From Xiphias gladius (Eukaryota > Chordata > Actinopteri > Istiophoriformes > Xiphiidae), in the NCBI RefSeq assembly GCF_016859285.1, contig NC_053419.1, positions 12,862,501 through 12,926,500 on the forward strand: DNA of 64,000 nt, in the 5' to 3' direction. The notes beneath the pieces are model-generated. The model was not told where the DNA came from and made no database searches. It saw only the letters and a list, made by a program, of their open reading frames with translations. Below are positions 28,110 to 47,200 of the stretch, piece by piece. The position numbers were made by a program, and so were the translations under genes. Each line of letters starts with the position of its first letter. Position 1 is the stretch's first letter.

Positions 28110-28268
28110 GTGTGCCCTCAGTCTGTGGAAAATGGCCTCAGTGATCTTGGACACAAAGCTGGAGAGTGGAAATACTTCCTTAATGTAGTCAATGCCGTGG
28201 AAAAGGAGAAAGGTTGCATTGTGGCTGTATCAGACAAGAGGAAGGAGGGAATGTCATCTGGATACTGA
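21098..28268 (+). CDS. ggt5: Gamma-glutamyltransferase 5 (leukotriene C4 hydrolase type), 12 exons
   Basis: Exons: 21098-21270, 23169-23296, 23394-23489, 23795-23990, 24809-24975, 25102-25248, 25416-25546, 27016-27203, 27318-27409, 27527-27636, 27720-27830, 28122-28268. All junctions are GT-AG, the frame is open throughout, and the product is 561 aa. The N-terminus has a short basic start and a membrane anchor at about residues 9-31, typical of a type II ectoenzyme. Motifs: [11 protein letters not shown], shared with GGT5 rather than GGT1; substrate-binding Arg109 in NFRET; catalytic nucleophile Thr387 in GTTHVSV, where autocleavage makes the large and small subunits; NNELTD at 424-429; Ser445-Ser446; Gly466-Gly467 in GSGGS. 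It ends in the family's usual Gly-Tyr. By family knowledge it hydrolyses or transfers gamma-glutamyl groups from glutathione conjugates such as leukotriene C4. Oddities: the loop before Ser445 is about 12 residues shorter than in the neighbouring ggt1, and a GT microsatellite abuts the last acceptor. The a or b paralogue status cannot be told. Confidence 0.94.
21271..23168 (+). other. ggt5 intron 1
   Basis: A 1.9-kb intron with a GTGAGT donor and a TTTTCCAG acceptor. It contains a T-rich run with ATTTTTTATTTT-type units at about 21820-21856. No exon-like sequence was found; the open frames at 22145-22849 are shadows. Confidence 0.7.
26525..26886. mobile_element. MITE-like element inside ggt5 intron 7
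   Basis: The left end (TTTGGGAAATTTGCTTTCTT, then GAGAGTTAGATGAGAAG) recurs inverted at the right end (CTTCTCATCAAGAAAGTGAA near 26850-26869), giving imperfect terminal inverted repeats about 360 bases apart. The interior, with CTCACTAATTAACAC and a TATGGGGGTTGTG motif, matches my recollection of an abundant teleost element. A related inverted pair lies at 50825-50962. Confidence 0.65.
28048..28108 (+). repeat. TG microsatellite ending just before the last ggt5 exon
   Basis: About 30 TG units fill the place where a pyrimidine tract is expected. Only about 13 bases (ending TGTGCCCTCAG) separate it from the exon 12 acceptor at 28121/28122. Confidence 0.95.
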
Positions 28269-28370
28269 CCAAACCAACCATGAGGAACACAACACCTTCC
28301 CACTAAAATCCGTCCTAAAGACTGACTGAACCTTCAGCCGTAAGAACAATGTGTGTGCTGCATCCCTGAC

Positions 28371-28376
28371 AATAAA
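28371..28376 (+). terminator. ggt5 polyadenylation signal
   Basis: AATAAA lies 103 bases after the ggt5 stop codon, followed by the GT-rich sequence TGTGAGCG. It is the first canonical signal downstream of the gene. Confidence 0.7.
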
Positions 28377-31300
28377 ATGTGAGCGATTTGGAGCTCTGCT
28401 TCTTTACTGATAGAACTGAAGAGCAACAGGAAACTACTAATTTAAAGGATAATTCCAGTTTATTATAACTCAGATCTCATTTTCATAGTTTGGACCATCA
28501 TTTCTCTCAGTTTGGCAACGTTGTACCCTCAAAAGTAATTGCAGAGATCCCGTACCTTGGCAACATGGCTCAAAAGAAGTTAGATGGGGCAAGAAACATG
28601 AGTGGTCAAAGAATCAAATTATCTAAACCAAATTATCTAAACCACTTTATTTGGAGGTAAAACTGCAAGTAGCCAAGTTTCATCCAATTTAGGATTTATG
28701 AATTTAGCCAAATTTAAATTTAACCAAACTTCCAGAAAAAAAGGGCAAGAGAAAATGTCAATAAATGCACTTTTTCATCCACTAATGTTAGCGAATATTA
28801 GGAGTTGGCCGCATGGAGATTAAGACCTTGGTGGCGCAAATTCTCCAGTCGGGTGCCATGATGTAACTGAAGGACATGCAGTCAAATCTCAAAAGAACAA
28901 AAGCTATGTAGAAAATGTGGTGGAAATTAGGCATTTTTGTTTGTTTGCTGTGCCAATTTGAGGAAGGTTACAGTCTCCTCATCACTCCACACAGATGTGA
29001 CGTTTTCATCTAATGCTGTTTACGTCTCATCACTACGGCAGAAGCTTCAGTGAACGGTTAAGTCACTTGCTTCATGTACCACATAGTTTATTTGCCAAGT
29101 CTGTTTCTATTGCACTTTGTCAACTTTTGCTTTTATCGATTAACCACCTTTTTCATCTCTGTAAAGCAGATTGTTTGGATTTCCGGCAATCCACTCAGGT
29201 TTTGTTTTTTTTTTATGAGCAAATTGAAAATGCTCATGAACAACAAGTGGATGGAGAAATACTTACAGACTGCACCAGAAATGCTGGTGATGATCAGTCT
29301 TTTGCACAACTACAGCAAGTGCGTTAGATCAAAGTTGAACCACAAAGTTGGGGTCTAAACTGTTACAGATAATGAGTGGAATGTTTAGGTAACCCAGTTC
29401 TTTCGTGAACAGCAGTTTGACGAAATAGTCTTAACTCAGTGTCCACTTACTAGCTTTATCAACCGCATCTCAGTCCTCATTACCAGATGTAGCTTTCTAA
29501 GTTGTCATGACAGTTAAAATGTTTGGAAAAAGCTAGTAACCTTGATTCAGATTATTATGTCAGAATTTGGGTTATTTTTGCATTCGTCTTTGTTTTCTTT
29601 CCCAAATAAATTTGGATAACCACGGGGTTTGTTTTAAAACAGTCGTATTGTCTGAATGGTCAGGTTTTTTCTTTTTAGGGCTGTTGGCATGTTCCCAGAT
29701 CTCAGCAATTACCTTCTGAGTGTGACTTAAAGAAATGACGTCCAAAACTACAAAAATTATCAGTAATAACCTGGAACTATCTTTCGAGCTGATTGGACCA
29801 CTCCATGCAGAAGGCTAGATACGCATTATCAATCCAGCCGGTTGTCACACACGCGCTGATTTCATACCACTTAAATGATTCAGACCAACACACAATGAGC
29901 ACACCGTCTGGCAGCTACTCTTACTGATGAGATCTGCTTTTATGCACTGTAGGATTACACATTCCTGACTAAAGTGTAACTTGTGTGTGCAACAGCAAGC
30001 CACAAAAGCAAATCTATTGTAGTCAAACAAAACCAGCCCTACTGCTGTGTAACACTAAGGCTATCAATGACTGTTTCATTTTCTGAGTGAACTATGTAAT
30101 TCTATGTAAAACTGTCTACTCTAGATGAGCCATGTACCCTTTCAGAGTGAAATCCTGACTGACATGTGAGTTGAAGGCTGTTCAAACGGAATTTTTACTG
30201 TTACCGTAAAGATTTTACTGAATGTGAAACACCTTTGTTCAGGTCTTACAGCATATTGTTATCTTTCTTTAATGATTAAGGAAATGCTCTACAATTCAAT
30301 TTAAATAAACAAAGCTATAGATTCACAATGAACAAAGTTATCTCAAAAACGTAAGTGTATTTTTTACAATATCAACATGTAATTTTGTATTTTTTCTGTT
30401 TTAATATGTCAAAATGTTGTTTTTTATAAATTACACATTTTTACCATTGTTAACTGTGAAAATATATATGTTGTCACAATAAAACTAAGTCTAAAACAAA
30501 ACCAGTCTGTCATCTTCACCAGACATAGTTATCAACCAAAGACTATGAACACTGGTTGAACTAGACACCTAAAATATGCTTTTCACTGTAAACTAGAGCT
30601 CTTTAAACATTTATCTCTTGTTGTTAGTATAGTATGATCAGCAATAATCTACTTCACGTTTTCCTGTTTGCCTTATTTCTGAGCAGCACTTTTGCACTCA
30701 AACAAAAGATGCAGTAATGAGAGAGGTTTCAGTGGAGAGACTTATGAATTAGTAATGATTTCTTAAGTGGATTCTGCTCCGTCTTCCTTCAAGCCACTAA
30801 ATTTTAGTCTGTCTGAAGCACCACTGTCTTTGTTGTACGACAAATGAGTTAATGTGGATAAGCTGCGACTGCATAGCTTTAGTGTCATGATATTACCCTC
30901 TTTGTATAAAGAGCCATTTAAAGTAAGCATCAGTTTAAAGGATGTAGATAATGCCTCTCCACTAATAGTCTTTCAGTCAAAGCAGAAGCTGTTAAATAAT
31001 CCTGTGATGACTCTCTTAAAGTCCACTGTTACAACACTTTCAGTCACAATGCCCCTTAATGACGCACATCATCAACAGTACTTATTTGATGTTACATGCA
31101 TTTTGTATGTGTGCATCATTATTTGAAACTATCATGATGCTATCCAAGTCAGTTGGATGAATTAAAACGATGAAGATGTTAATATACACAGAGACTTGAG
31201 ATTTCTTTATGCCTAAAGGCTGAGTAAATTGGCCTGCCTGAGTTGCGTAACTCTGAAGTTCATTATAACATTGTGGAAGCGAGATCATGCTTAATTGGGC

Positions 31301-33560
31301 CTTAAAGGAAAATTCCAGTCCGACTGTTTTTTTTTCTGTTATTTTCCATCTCCTTAAAAAACGATTTAACCAGCTGAAGATATTTTAATCTTACTTTTGC
31401 AGGTGTCCTGGTAGACTAGGGACCTAAGGCACCTTCTGTGTGATATTAACATACACCTAGCTCAAATCTGGCTGTGGACCTTTGTTTTATGTCATCTCCC
31501 TTCTTTCCCCACATTTCTTTATTTTCTTTACTAGCTACTGTCAATGCAGGCAAAACAAACCGAAACAAATATTAAACAGCAGGACTTCTGCCAAACCACA
31601 GTAACACAGAGCATCACCCATAAATGTAATTTTTGACCAGTAAAGTTAATCCAAAACTATACATGAAAACAGCAAACATATTGCGCAAATCTAGATTAAA
31701 CTTGAAATCAGATTTAAAACATTTACAAATAAGGTCCCGTCACAGACACTTGCAATACGTCAGGGAATTAACCTTATTTTAAATGGTTATAAAAGTAGAT
31801 TTGAGAGGGGGGGGGGGGCTCTCAAAAGAATTTGAGCAGCAACAATGATTCTGTAGTGAGAACTAATCCCATATTGATAAACACATAAATAGACACAAAA
31901 TTTTTGTTAAAACAACATACCAAAAACTAAGTACATCAGGGGGAGGTCGGAGTTGTATAAGAAGCTGCGGCAGCAAACGGCGAGACATGACAGGTTACAA
32001 CGGCTACACCGTGCACCTGAATATGACTGGACATTACTGGTCAGCTGGTGGCCACACAGCCCGTGCATGCAGCATGAATGACACAGCTGATGCCAAATAA
32101 GCCAATGCAAGCCTGACTCCAGTGCTCTGCCTGAACAAACACTATGCACCATTCAGTGTTTCATTTTAATGTGCTCTGTCAGAAAAACGACAAAAGCAGA
32201 GGCATATCTTATATCCATGTTCTATTTCCCATACATGTTTTTCTACAAAATATCATTTTAGCCATCCAAGCAGCGTGGCTTTAGGGAGGGCAACGTCCAT
32301 CTGTCGGTTGGTCGGACCACCGATTCGTTCCAGACGAAAAATACATCAAAACCTATTGGATGGATTGCAATTCAATGCTGTACAGAGATTCACTGTATCA
32401 CTTTTGTGATCACTTTACTTTTTATTTAGCACCATCAGTGGGTCAAAAAATTAAAAAAACAAAAAAGCATCTGCAGCATATATTTGATCAAATATAAAAA
32501 GAAAAAAAAATTGATGCTGGAAATGATCAAATAAATAATCCAATCACATTGGCAAAGTCCTTCATTTAATTTAAAATAAATATATGTCTGGTCCGTTTTG
32601 TGAGTTCCAGACCACTGTGTATTACATCACTGTTTTTATAACATATGAATCATTTGCAGCAAAAAGCTGATAAAGGCATTATAATTGTACACTTTTATAC
32701 ATTTCAGTAATTATGCAACACATTTGTATCCCAGCTGAGAAAAGAAGAGCACTGAATCCCAGTGGTGACGGTGAGCAGCAACAGCTGTAATGTTATTACG
32801 AGGTCATTACAGGCCATTGCACTCTGGTTTGTTGGAAATTACAGTAAGTCATTAAGTATGTGCTGTAGGACTGTTTGTCCTTGAGGTGTTATACAGTTGC
32901 CCTTTATTTTAACAACAGCTCCTGCCTGCTCTCTCTGTTTGCTGTCACCTCATACGAGCAGTCGCGGTGAAATATGTTAAAGTTTTAAATGACTGAAAAT
33001 TGATATTTGACTTCTCTGTTAGTTTTGGTTGGGTTTTGTTTCTGTGAATACTTCCTTTATTAAGTTCCATTGTAATTGTAAGTAATTACTGTAGACGTCA
33101 CATATCATGTCTTTAATGATCAACAACAACAGGAAACAGATTTACACAGCTGCTGATTTACAAAAGTGCTTTATAAATAGGTAGAAATCATACACATTTG
33201 TGACTGACACAGTATAAACAAAATACTGTTTCTGCAGTGAGTAATGATGTCAACATTTCAAGGTATCTCTGTTTTCTTATTTCAGTTTCAACTTTTAAAA
33301 ACTTTAATGACAGTAAAGCTATACTTTAAAATAATACCTATCTCTTGTGCATTTCTTAATTATATATAAAGATGAGGTGACACAGAAATAGAGCAGACAT
33401 AAGAGTCAATATTCAGAATCAGTTGCAGACTGAGGCACTTTGTTGTCATTGCGTCCATGTCCTTTTATCTGAGTTGCATGTTATGAAGTACATGAGCATT
33501 ATTCTAATTTTATGAGAGAACTTATTGGTGCCCGAGACAGCTTACGATGGCTCCTGGTTC
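28377..33560. other. Region between the 3' ends of ggt5 and ggt1
   Basis: Five kilobases of AT-rich DNA separate the two convergent GGT genes. I see no exons. Two stretches starting AAAGGATAATTCCAGT (28445) and AAAGGAAAATTCCAGT (31304) look like ends of one dispersed element. A G-run lies at about 31807-31818, and a repeat fragment at 32265-32411. Confidence 0.6.
32265..32411 (-). repeat. Fragment of the GCTAAC-type dispersed repeat, inverted
   Basis: Read on the minus strand, the end of this piece (CTCTGTACAGCATTGAATTG, then CAATCCATCCAATAG) aligns with TGTCTGTACCAAATTTCATG and CAATCTCTCCAATAG at about 38292-38326 on the plus strand. Both are therefore copies of one family in opposite orientation. 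Confidence 0.6.
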
Positions 33561-33566
33561 TTTATT
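33561..33566 (-). terminator. ggt1 polyadenylation signal candidate
   Basis: TTTATT on the plus strand reads AATAAA on the minus strand, 85 bases beyond the ggt1 stop codon. It is a canonical hexamer at a plausible distance. Other AT-rich matches further on cannot be excluded. Confidence 0.5.
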
Positions 33567-33650
33567 AAGTCTCTAATCTCTCAGCTACCACTGGGGTCAA
33601 GGCTCACACAGCTAAAGTCTCTCTCCATAATCAGAGGTGTGTTTATGACC

Positions 33651-41280
<7,630 letters not shown>

Positions 41281-41318
41281 TTTTATAGCTCAGGAACAAT
41301 AAACAATTTATCTAATGC
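41281..41318 (-). other. 5' untranslated part of the first ggt1 coding exon
   Basis: Reading the minus strand, a strong acceptor (TTTTTTCTCTTGACAG) ends at 41319, and 38 untranslated bases then lead into the ATG at 41280. The start-codon exon is therefore spliced to an upstream non-coding exon. Alternative non-coding first exons are known for mammalian GGT1. Confidence 0.6.
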
Positions 41319-43041
41319 CTGTCAAGAGAAAAAAAACATGTCATTTGTATCTTAAAACATGAAAATTCACCTGAAAAATTTAAATCAGAAACAAGCAAAC
41401 CCACTGCAAACTCAAACCTCAAGAATTACATACCAAATAGCATATTATAAAATAGGGATATAATATTATAATAAGGATGCATATTATAGCATATGGATTA
41501 TTAACTGAATCAATAAATGTCCAGAAATTTGAAGATTCCTTCTGTTGGGAAAAAGTAGCAGTCAGTTTAATGTCAAACCTATTTTCAGATGTGTCGTCAC
41601 ATTATGTGGACTTAATGTATTTACAAATTATATCCAGAAAACTGTTTAGCAGACAGCATTCATAACAGCATGATGAAAGCTGTTCAACTCTCCCAAAAAT
41701 GAAGACACGTATTATTATTGTGCAATACTATTTTCTTTTACTGGCATAAATAGCTAAGAATATTTGACCAGAGAGATTTTCTCTGACTCCGTGATAGCTT
41801 CCTGTCTGGAAGGGCTAAATCCATACCTCAGCTTATTACCAGGAAGCTGCATCTATGTGTTCTGTGACCCATTGGAAAGGCGCGCCTCACAGTTTAAAAA
41901 CCTCTGGAGTAACACAAATGGCTTAAAATAAATGTTTAAAAAAATCCAATACATAGATTTCACTTATAAAGAGTGCTCATAGTGTATAGTAATTTGGTCT
42001 AATGTAGGTGATGCACTGGTATTTCACTACAGACGAAGGTCACTCAAGTCAGTTTGGAGAAAATCAAGATCACATTCACCCAAACACCAACAGCACCATA
42101 TCTACGAGTGATGCCCCCATGATCGACAAGACCAAAAGTCTGTAGCCATGGTAAGTACAGCCAAGTGTGTCTGTGCAACGTGGGCAGCAGTATAGCCCCA
42201 CCTCCCTCTATAAATTATTTAACTCCCAGGTTGAAAGTAAGTCCACCTCACTCCTGTTGACATCCTTAAAGCCACACTGCTTATCATGCTGAAGAGCAAA
42301 CACTCTGTAGGAATTTACATTGTTCAATACCTGCCAACACATGAGGTTCTGGGTGACCTCAAGTCAAATATTGTATTGAGTTTACTTTCTAAATGTGCCT
42401 GCCAGAATGCACAAATAAAGATAGATGAAATAGATGAGCTGTTTTGAAATGTACATTTAAAATAATGTAGCTTACACAAATAATATTTTTATTGTGTCCT
42501 GAGGTCTCTGCTAAGCCTCTAAATGATCGTGCCAACAAAGTAAAGTTGGCTGAATCATGCATTATACTGCAAGGCAGTTTTGTATATGTGAGATGTTCTG
42601 ACAATGAGACAGTTAGTGCATCCTCCTGGCTGTGCTTTCTGCAGCCAATGAGACAAAAAAGAAAATGCCAGGAGTATTTTAGCTTAATAATACCTCCAAA
42701 CCCTAAATCCTACTGTCATGCAGATTCTTTGGTCTGTCAAAGGAGTGAAACCAGATTATGTAACAGGGAAGTGAACGGACTTACAGTAGTTGCACTGCAT
42801 AAGAGCTTATGTTGCACATTACAGCGCAAAAACTGTTTATTCAAAATTACTGCCTGCCTTCTCATCTCTCCCATCACCAAGTACAAAGTTACTTCAACAA
42901 TTAAAAGTGCAAATGAAAATGTATACGGTTTTGAATCCATGTCCTCGTTCTGTTACTCATATTAAATTTTCCTCAGACAATGTACCATCTGAATGATTGA
43001 GATGAACCTTCCCAAATCTGTAAAACAATTTTCTATCTTAC
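41319..43041 (-). other. Probable intron in the ggt1 5' untranslated region
   Basis: Lies between the acceptor at 41319 and a consensus donor (AAG then GTAAGA) at 43042/43041. No coding exon was recognised. The open frame at 42492-42965 lacks splice sites and family resemblance. Confidence 0.4.
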
Positions 43042-43135
43042 CTTGATTTCTCCTGGGGCCTCAGCAACAGGCTGCTCACTGTGTGCGTTTGCTGCGATCT
43101 GCAGCAGTTGATAGGTTATAGGCTCACTGTGGTTC
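43042..43135 (-). other. Candidate 5' non-coding exon of ggt1
   Basis: A minus-strand segment of mixed composition ends with GAAATCAAG and a good donor GTAAGATAG. It would join the acceptor at 41319. Its left boundary (the transcription start or an upstream acceptor) is a guess, because no TATA box or CpG island marks it. Confidence 0.35.
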
Positions 43136-46100
43136 TAAATATAATAGTAACTACCACAAAGTCATTAAACTTTAACCCACCCCACCATAAAACACATAAC
43201 CTGTTACCCATGGGTGAAAAAATGCACACAAAGACAGAGGAAACAAATTGAGAAGACATTCAAGTTATCTCTCAAATAATCTAGTCATCTGTATTCAATT
43301 TTCACACAACGTTCTAATGCTACCATGAAGCAACTGCATTATCTTGACAATAAAAGAGAACAATAATCCACTGGATGAGTGGCTCTCTATCTGCAATGAT
43401 ACGTAAACTTATCTATGACAAAGATTAACTAACTGTAGCTTTAGTTTGCTGGTGGTTCATTTCAAATGGATGACGTATGACTCGAGGTAGTCAACACAAA
43501 ATGATAAAGTAGGGCCCTGTTTCGCAGCTCTAGTGCTACGCAGCCCTAGCATACATATTGGTTTTTGAATGACTGCTCACAAAACCTTTGATATTTTAAG
43601 TTTTAAATAAAGTGCCTCCTCACCAGGAAAATGAAGGCTTTCAGGGCTGCAGGGAGAAGACCACATCTGCCATGAGGGGTGGAAAGAAGAACAAACTGCA
43701 GGGGAACAGTGTGAAGGGGTGCAGAGCTGAATGAGTAGGGTCAGTTAAATAAGCAGCGAGGCCAATAGGTGGGGTGCAACAGGGACAGGACAGATGACTT
43801 TCTCAACTCTGACAAGGGATCCCCAGGCCAACTATCGCAGGTAATTCAAACCCTACTCCCACCTACGTAAGTCCCTTTTGAATTGTGCGTCTAATGCATA
43901 AACTTTCAGACTGCGCCGCCTCTGAGAAGCTCCACCAATAAAAGGTTCACGGAGAAAATTGGAAAAAAAAAACAAAGTGCTCAAAAATCAAATTTAAGCT
44001 CCAGATGGCCTGAAGGTTCTCAAGTAGGAGTGGTGCATATGCAATTACAGGAAAAGCCCTGACAGCCAGCCTTGAATTTGTTTCCCTATAAAATGGTTAT
44101 GTTTAGGTTATAGGTTATTCGGGCTAGCACAGCTTTTTTCTTTTAAAATATGAAGCAAGGGCAATGCAAAATCATATTCTACTGTAGAAAAATCTTTCCA
44201 ATCTTTCCGCTTATAAAGTTGGGCTTTCAAAGTCCAAAAAAATACTACTAAAACTGCTAACTGACAGTGATAGCACCATCCAAGGAGTGACCATAAATGC
44301 AGTCTTTTTTCATTTATTTGGTCCCTGAATTGGACAGTTAGCTCCAGCTGTGATAACTCCAACAGTTAATGTTTGTGTTTTCACAGCTGCAGCCTTTTGG
44401 CTGTAATAAATATCCATAGTTAGTTACAGAGCTCCATTGCAAACAGAAACGTATGAAGCAGTATGGCATGTAAGAAATGAGTGCACTCATCTGGGCAGCT
44501 ACAACCTGAAAAAAATGGCTAACCATCATGGAGTACTGTTTTATTTAAATGACAAGCCGATGGTTCGGTTTTTTTGGAGGATTACCATCTTCTGTTTCAC
44601 ATGAGCATTGCGGCTATAGCTTCCTACTCAGGCCCCACCTGTCTGACTGTGCCTGACAAAAGATTGGTTTAATAATTCAATGAAAAAAAGATTTGAATAC
44701 AGAATATGGTGTCTATATGCAAATAATATACCGGACCACGCATGCTTAAGTAATTATATAAGTCACATCTTGACCTGAACATCTTGTTCTGTGTAGGGGA
44801 TTACATCTGCTAAACCAGGAGCTGCACAGTTCTGTATTCTTCTTATTTCGTCCTTTACTTAGCCGATGGAAAACAAAACATTTCCACTGTTTTTTTTTTT
44901 TTGTTCTTTAATTTCTTGTAATCTCTTTTAAACCCAGTTACTTTGGATATATAAAGAATACATGACAAAGCCTGATAATACTCGACACACCCATCTGCGC
45001 TGTAGTGGTGCTACAAGAAACAACAGGAAACATTGGTCTATAAATCACTTCCTATGCTGGAGGCAGGTCTGAAAGACTACTGAGACACCTCGAACTGAGA
45101 AGAATGAGTCTGGCTTCAGGCCTGACACTGTACAGAGGAGGACCAGCTCACGCCAAACCACCAGCATGAAGAGGAGGAGACAAAGTCCGCCCCAGGGGGG
45201 CCTATGATTCACCTTGAATTTAAATGGCTGTAAGCTCATAAACCACAAACTGACACTGGTGTCCCACCTGTGTTGAGAAGCAGAAAAGAGGAAGAATGAG
45301 CAGCTGAGGAGTTGAAACTAAAGTTCATGAAACATTCCTCCCCTTCCATGTTGTACATCGGCTCCTGGAGTGTGCGTCTGGGTGCCAGCCCTGACACATC
45401 CTGCACCAAAACATCCTGCAGTTCACTGCATCTGTCTGGAGACAAAAGGAGAAATAACATAATAGGTGTACACTACACATGTGGCATCTCACAGAGAGTT
45501 TCCTTAAACTTCTCAAATGACCTCTTGTGCCTGTGGTCAGCGATCATAGCGAGCCTTCCCATGAACCATCTCACGTCACTTTTAGGCCCGGGTCTTGAGC
45601 AGCTGTCTGACAATAATTTTTGGTTGGATGCGTTTCTCTTCGGGGACTCCAGAGCAGCAACTCCTGTCTCCTGCCATCAGCGAAAAATGATGCTGTCATG
45701 GGGCAGAACCATATGTAGGGTGGGGTACCAAAACCCCACCCACCAGGCACTTGAAGAAGCCCGGCGCTCCACGCATCCCAAAAAGGAGACGACGTAAGTG
45801 AGTACACACCTCACGGGGAGGAGAATGCTGTTTCTCCTTAAGATTAAAAACCCTGCTCAAATCCAGAGTGAAGAAACGAATTTAGACAATCCAGGAGATG
45901 ATCGACCCTGGGAGTGAGGTGGGCAATTAAATCCCTGTATCCAGACAGACAGAGGCAGTGAGAGCCATTAGACTTCAGTACAAGCATGATGATTGATGCG
46001 CCAGGTGCTGAGGGACTAATCTATTACTCTATTCCCCACCATAGAAATGATTACTGTTTCCATGGCTTTGCATTTAGTCTGGGAGGTGATATTAGCTATT

Positions 46101-47200
46101 AGACTCAATCACAGTGGGGGCTGCGTCTGTACGGTGGTGTAAGCCGCCACTGTTATGTGACACAGGGCTGCTAGTGGATTAGGCTTTAAAAGCTTGGGCC
46201 CTAGCTCATGTCTCATCCTTACTGAACAGAGAGATAAGGATCCACCCCATGTTTTTCGTTTTGTTAACGTGATACATCTGTGTCAGCGACGGTGAATGCA
46301 GATGAAGCGATCAGCAATACAAGCATCTCATCTCCCTGTGTGAATTGTCTCAGTTGCGATGTGCCTGGGGGAACCTGACTTTTGTTTATTGTTTAAAGAC
46401 AGACTTGGAAAAAAATGTGAACCTTTCCTTTGAGGTTCAGTCATCCAGGTCACGAAAAGCTCGTGTTGAGAGTTTCAAGTCTTCTATAGCTGTGCCCACA
46501 AAACTAACAGGTCAGGTTTTTTTTCAGTATTTGATTCTGTGTGGGCTTGATCAATATTGTCACTGATTCAATGGGCACCTAATAGTTTGGCTCATGCGGT
46601 CTGCATAGCTGACGGATGTACTTTGGTTAGAGTCTACTCTGCAATTTCAGCTGGGGAGCCTTAGAGTCATTGCTCAGCATTAGCAACAGAATGCCCATCC
46701 TACACACCTGTCACGAATGCGCTGTACAGCCCATTGTCCATTGTCCCCACATCCTCCGATAATTGGCACCCAGGAGTACGTTGAACGAACCATGGGCTTG
46801 TCAGCGTTCACCACAGAGCACTTCTGATCCTCATGCACATTCTTCATAACCCCTCTGACTGAGCCCCCGCCGGCATCAAGTGCTGCTGGGTCACAGACTG
46901 CACAACTCTGACCGTCAAAGCTTGGAAACTTGAGATCCTCAGGGGGTTGGACGAAACAATACGAACTGCTTTAAAATGCGATGTAGTGCAACACCTGTGC
47001 AACGAACACAACTGTAGTTACTGGTCCACTTGGGCATAATAACACAATATCTATCTATCTGTTACATTGTCATACTACCAGCAAATGATTATTACTTAAA
47101 ACCCCGCAATCACACCGGGATAAACAAGTCTACTCCCTGTGGTTGTCAAATGAACACCCAGTGCGTTGTGTTCTGGGGTCAGACTGGAAAGCTAAGCCGG
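43136..47200. other. Mostly non-coding region upstream of ggt1 and lrrc75b
   Basis: Divergent upstream region of two genes. Apart from the candidate exon at 45268-45435 and a GC-richer patch at about 45500-45800 with several overlapping open frames in both strands, I see no features I can name. Confidence 0.5.
45268..45435 (-). other. Candidate coding exon of an unrecognised gene, phase 1-1
   Basis: On the minus strand an acceptor (TTTTGTCTCCAG) precedes, and a donor (CACAG then GTGGGA) follows, a 168-base segment that is open in the frame fitting phase 1 at both ends. It would encode about 56 residues including RCSELQDVLVQDVSG, MYNMEGEECFMNFSFNSS (one Asn sequon) and a hydrophobic tail FLLLNTG. 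A phase 1-1 exon with Cys and a sequon would suit an extracellular domain. A possible following exon starts at about 45092 (after TTCTTCTCAG) and runs to a stop after TCLQHRK. Another possible earlier exon lies at about 45480-45680, where all three frames look plausible. I do not recognise a family, and chance or a decayed gene is equally possible. Confidence 0.25.

Noticed and set aside
28041..28268. Plus-strand frame starting with a Cys-Val repeat into the last ggt5 exon region
   Set aside because: It reads the TG microsatellite and then an incorrect frame of exon 12.
45312..45797. Plus-strand open frame of 161 codons
   Set aside because: It overlaps the minus-strand exon candidate, starts without promoter or splice context, and has no recognisable domain.
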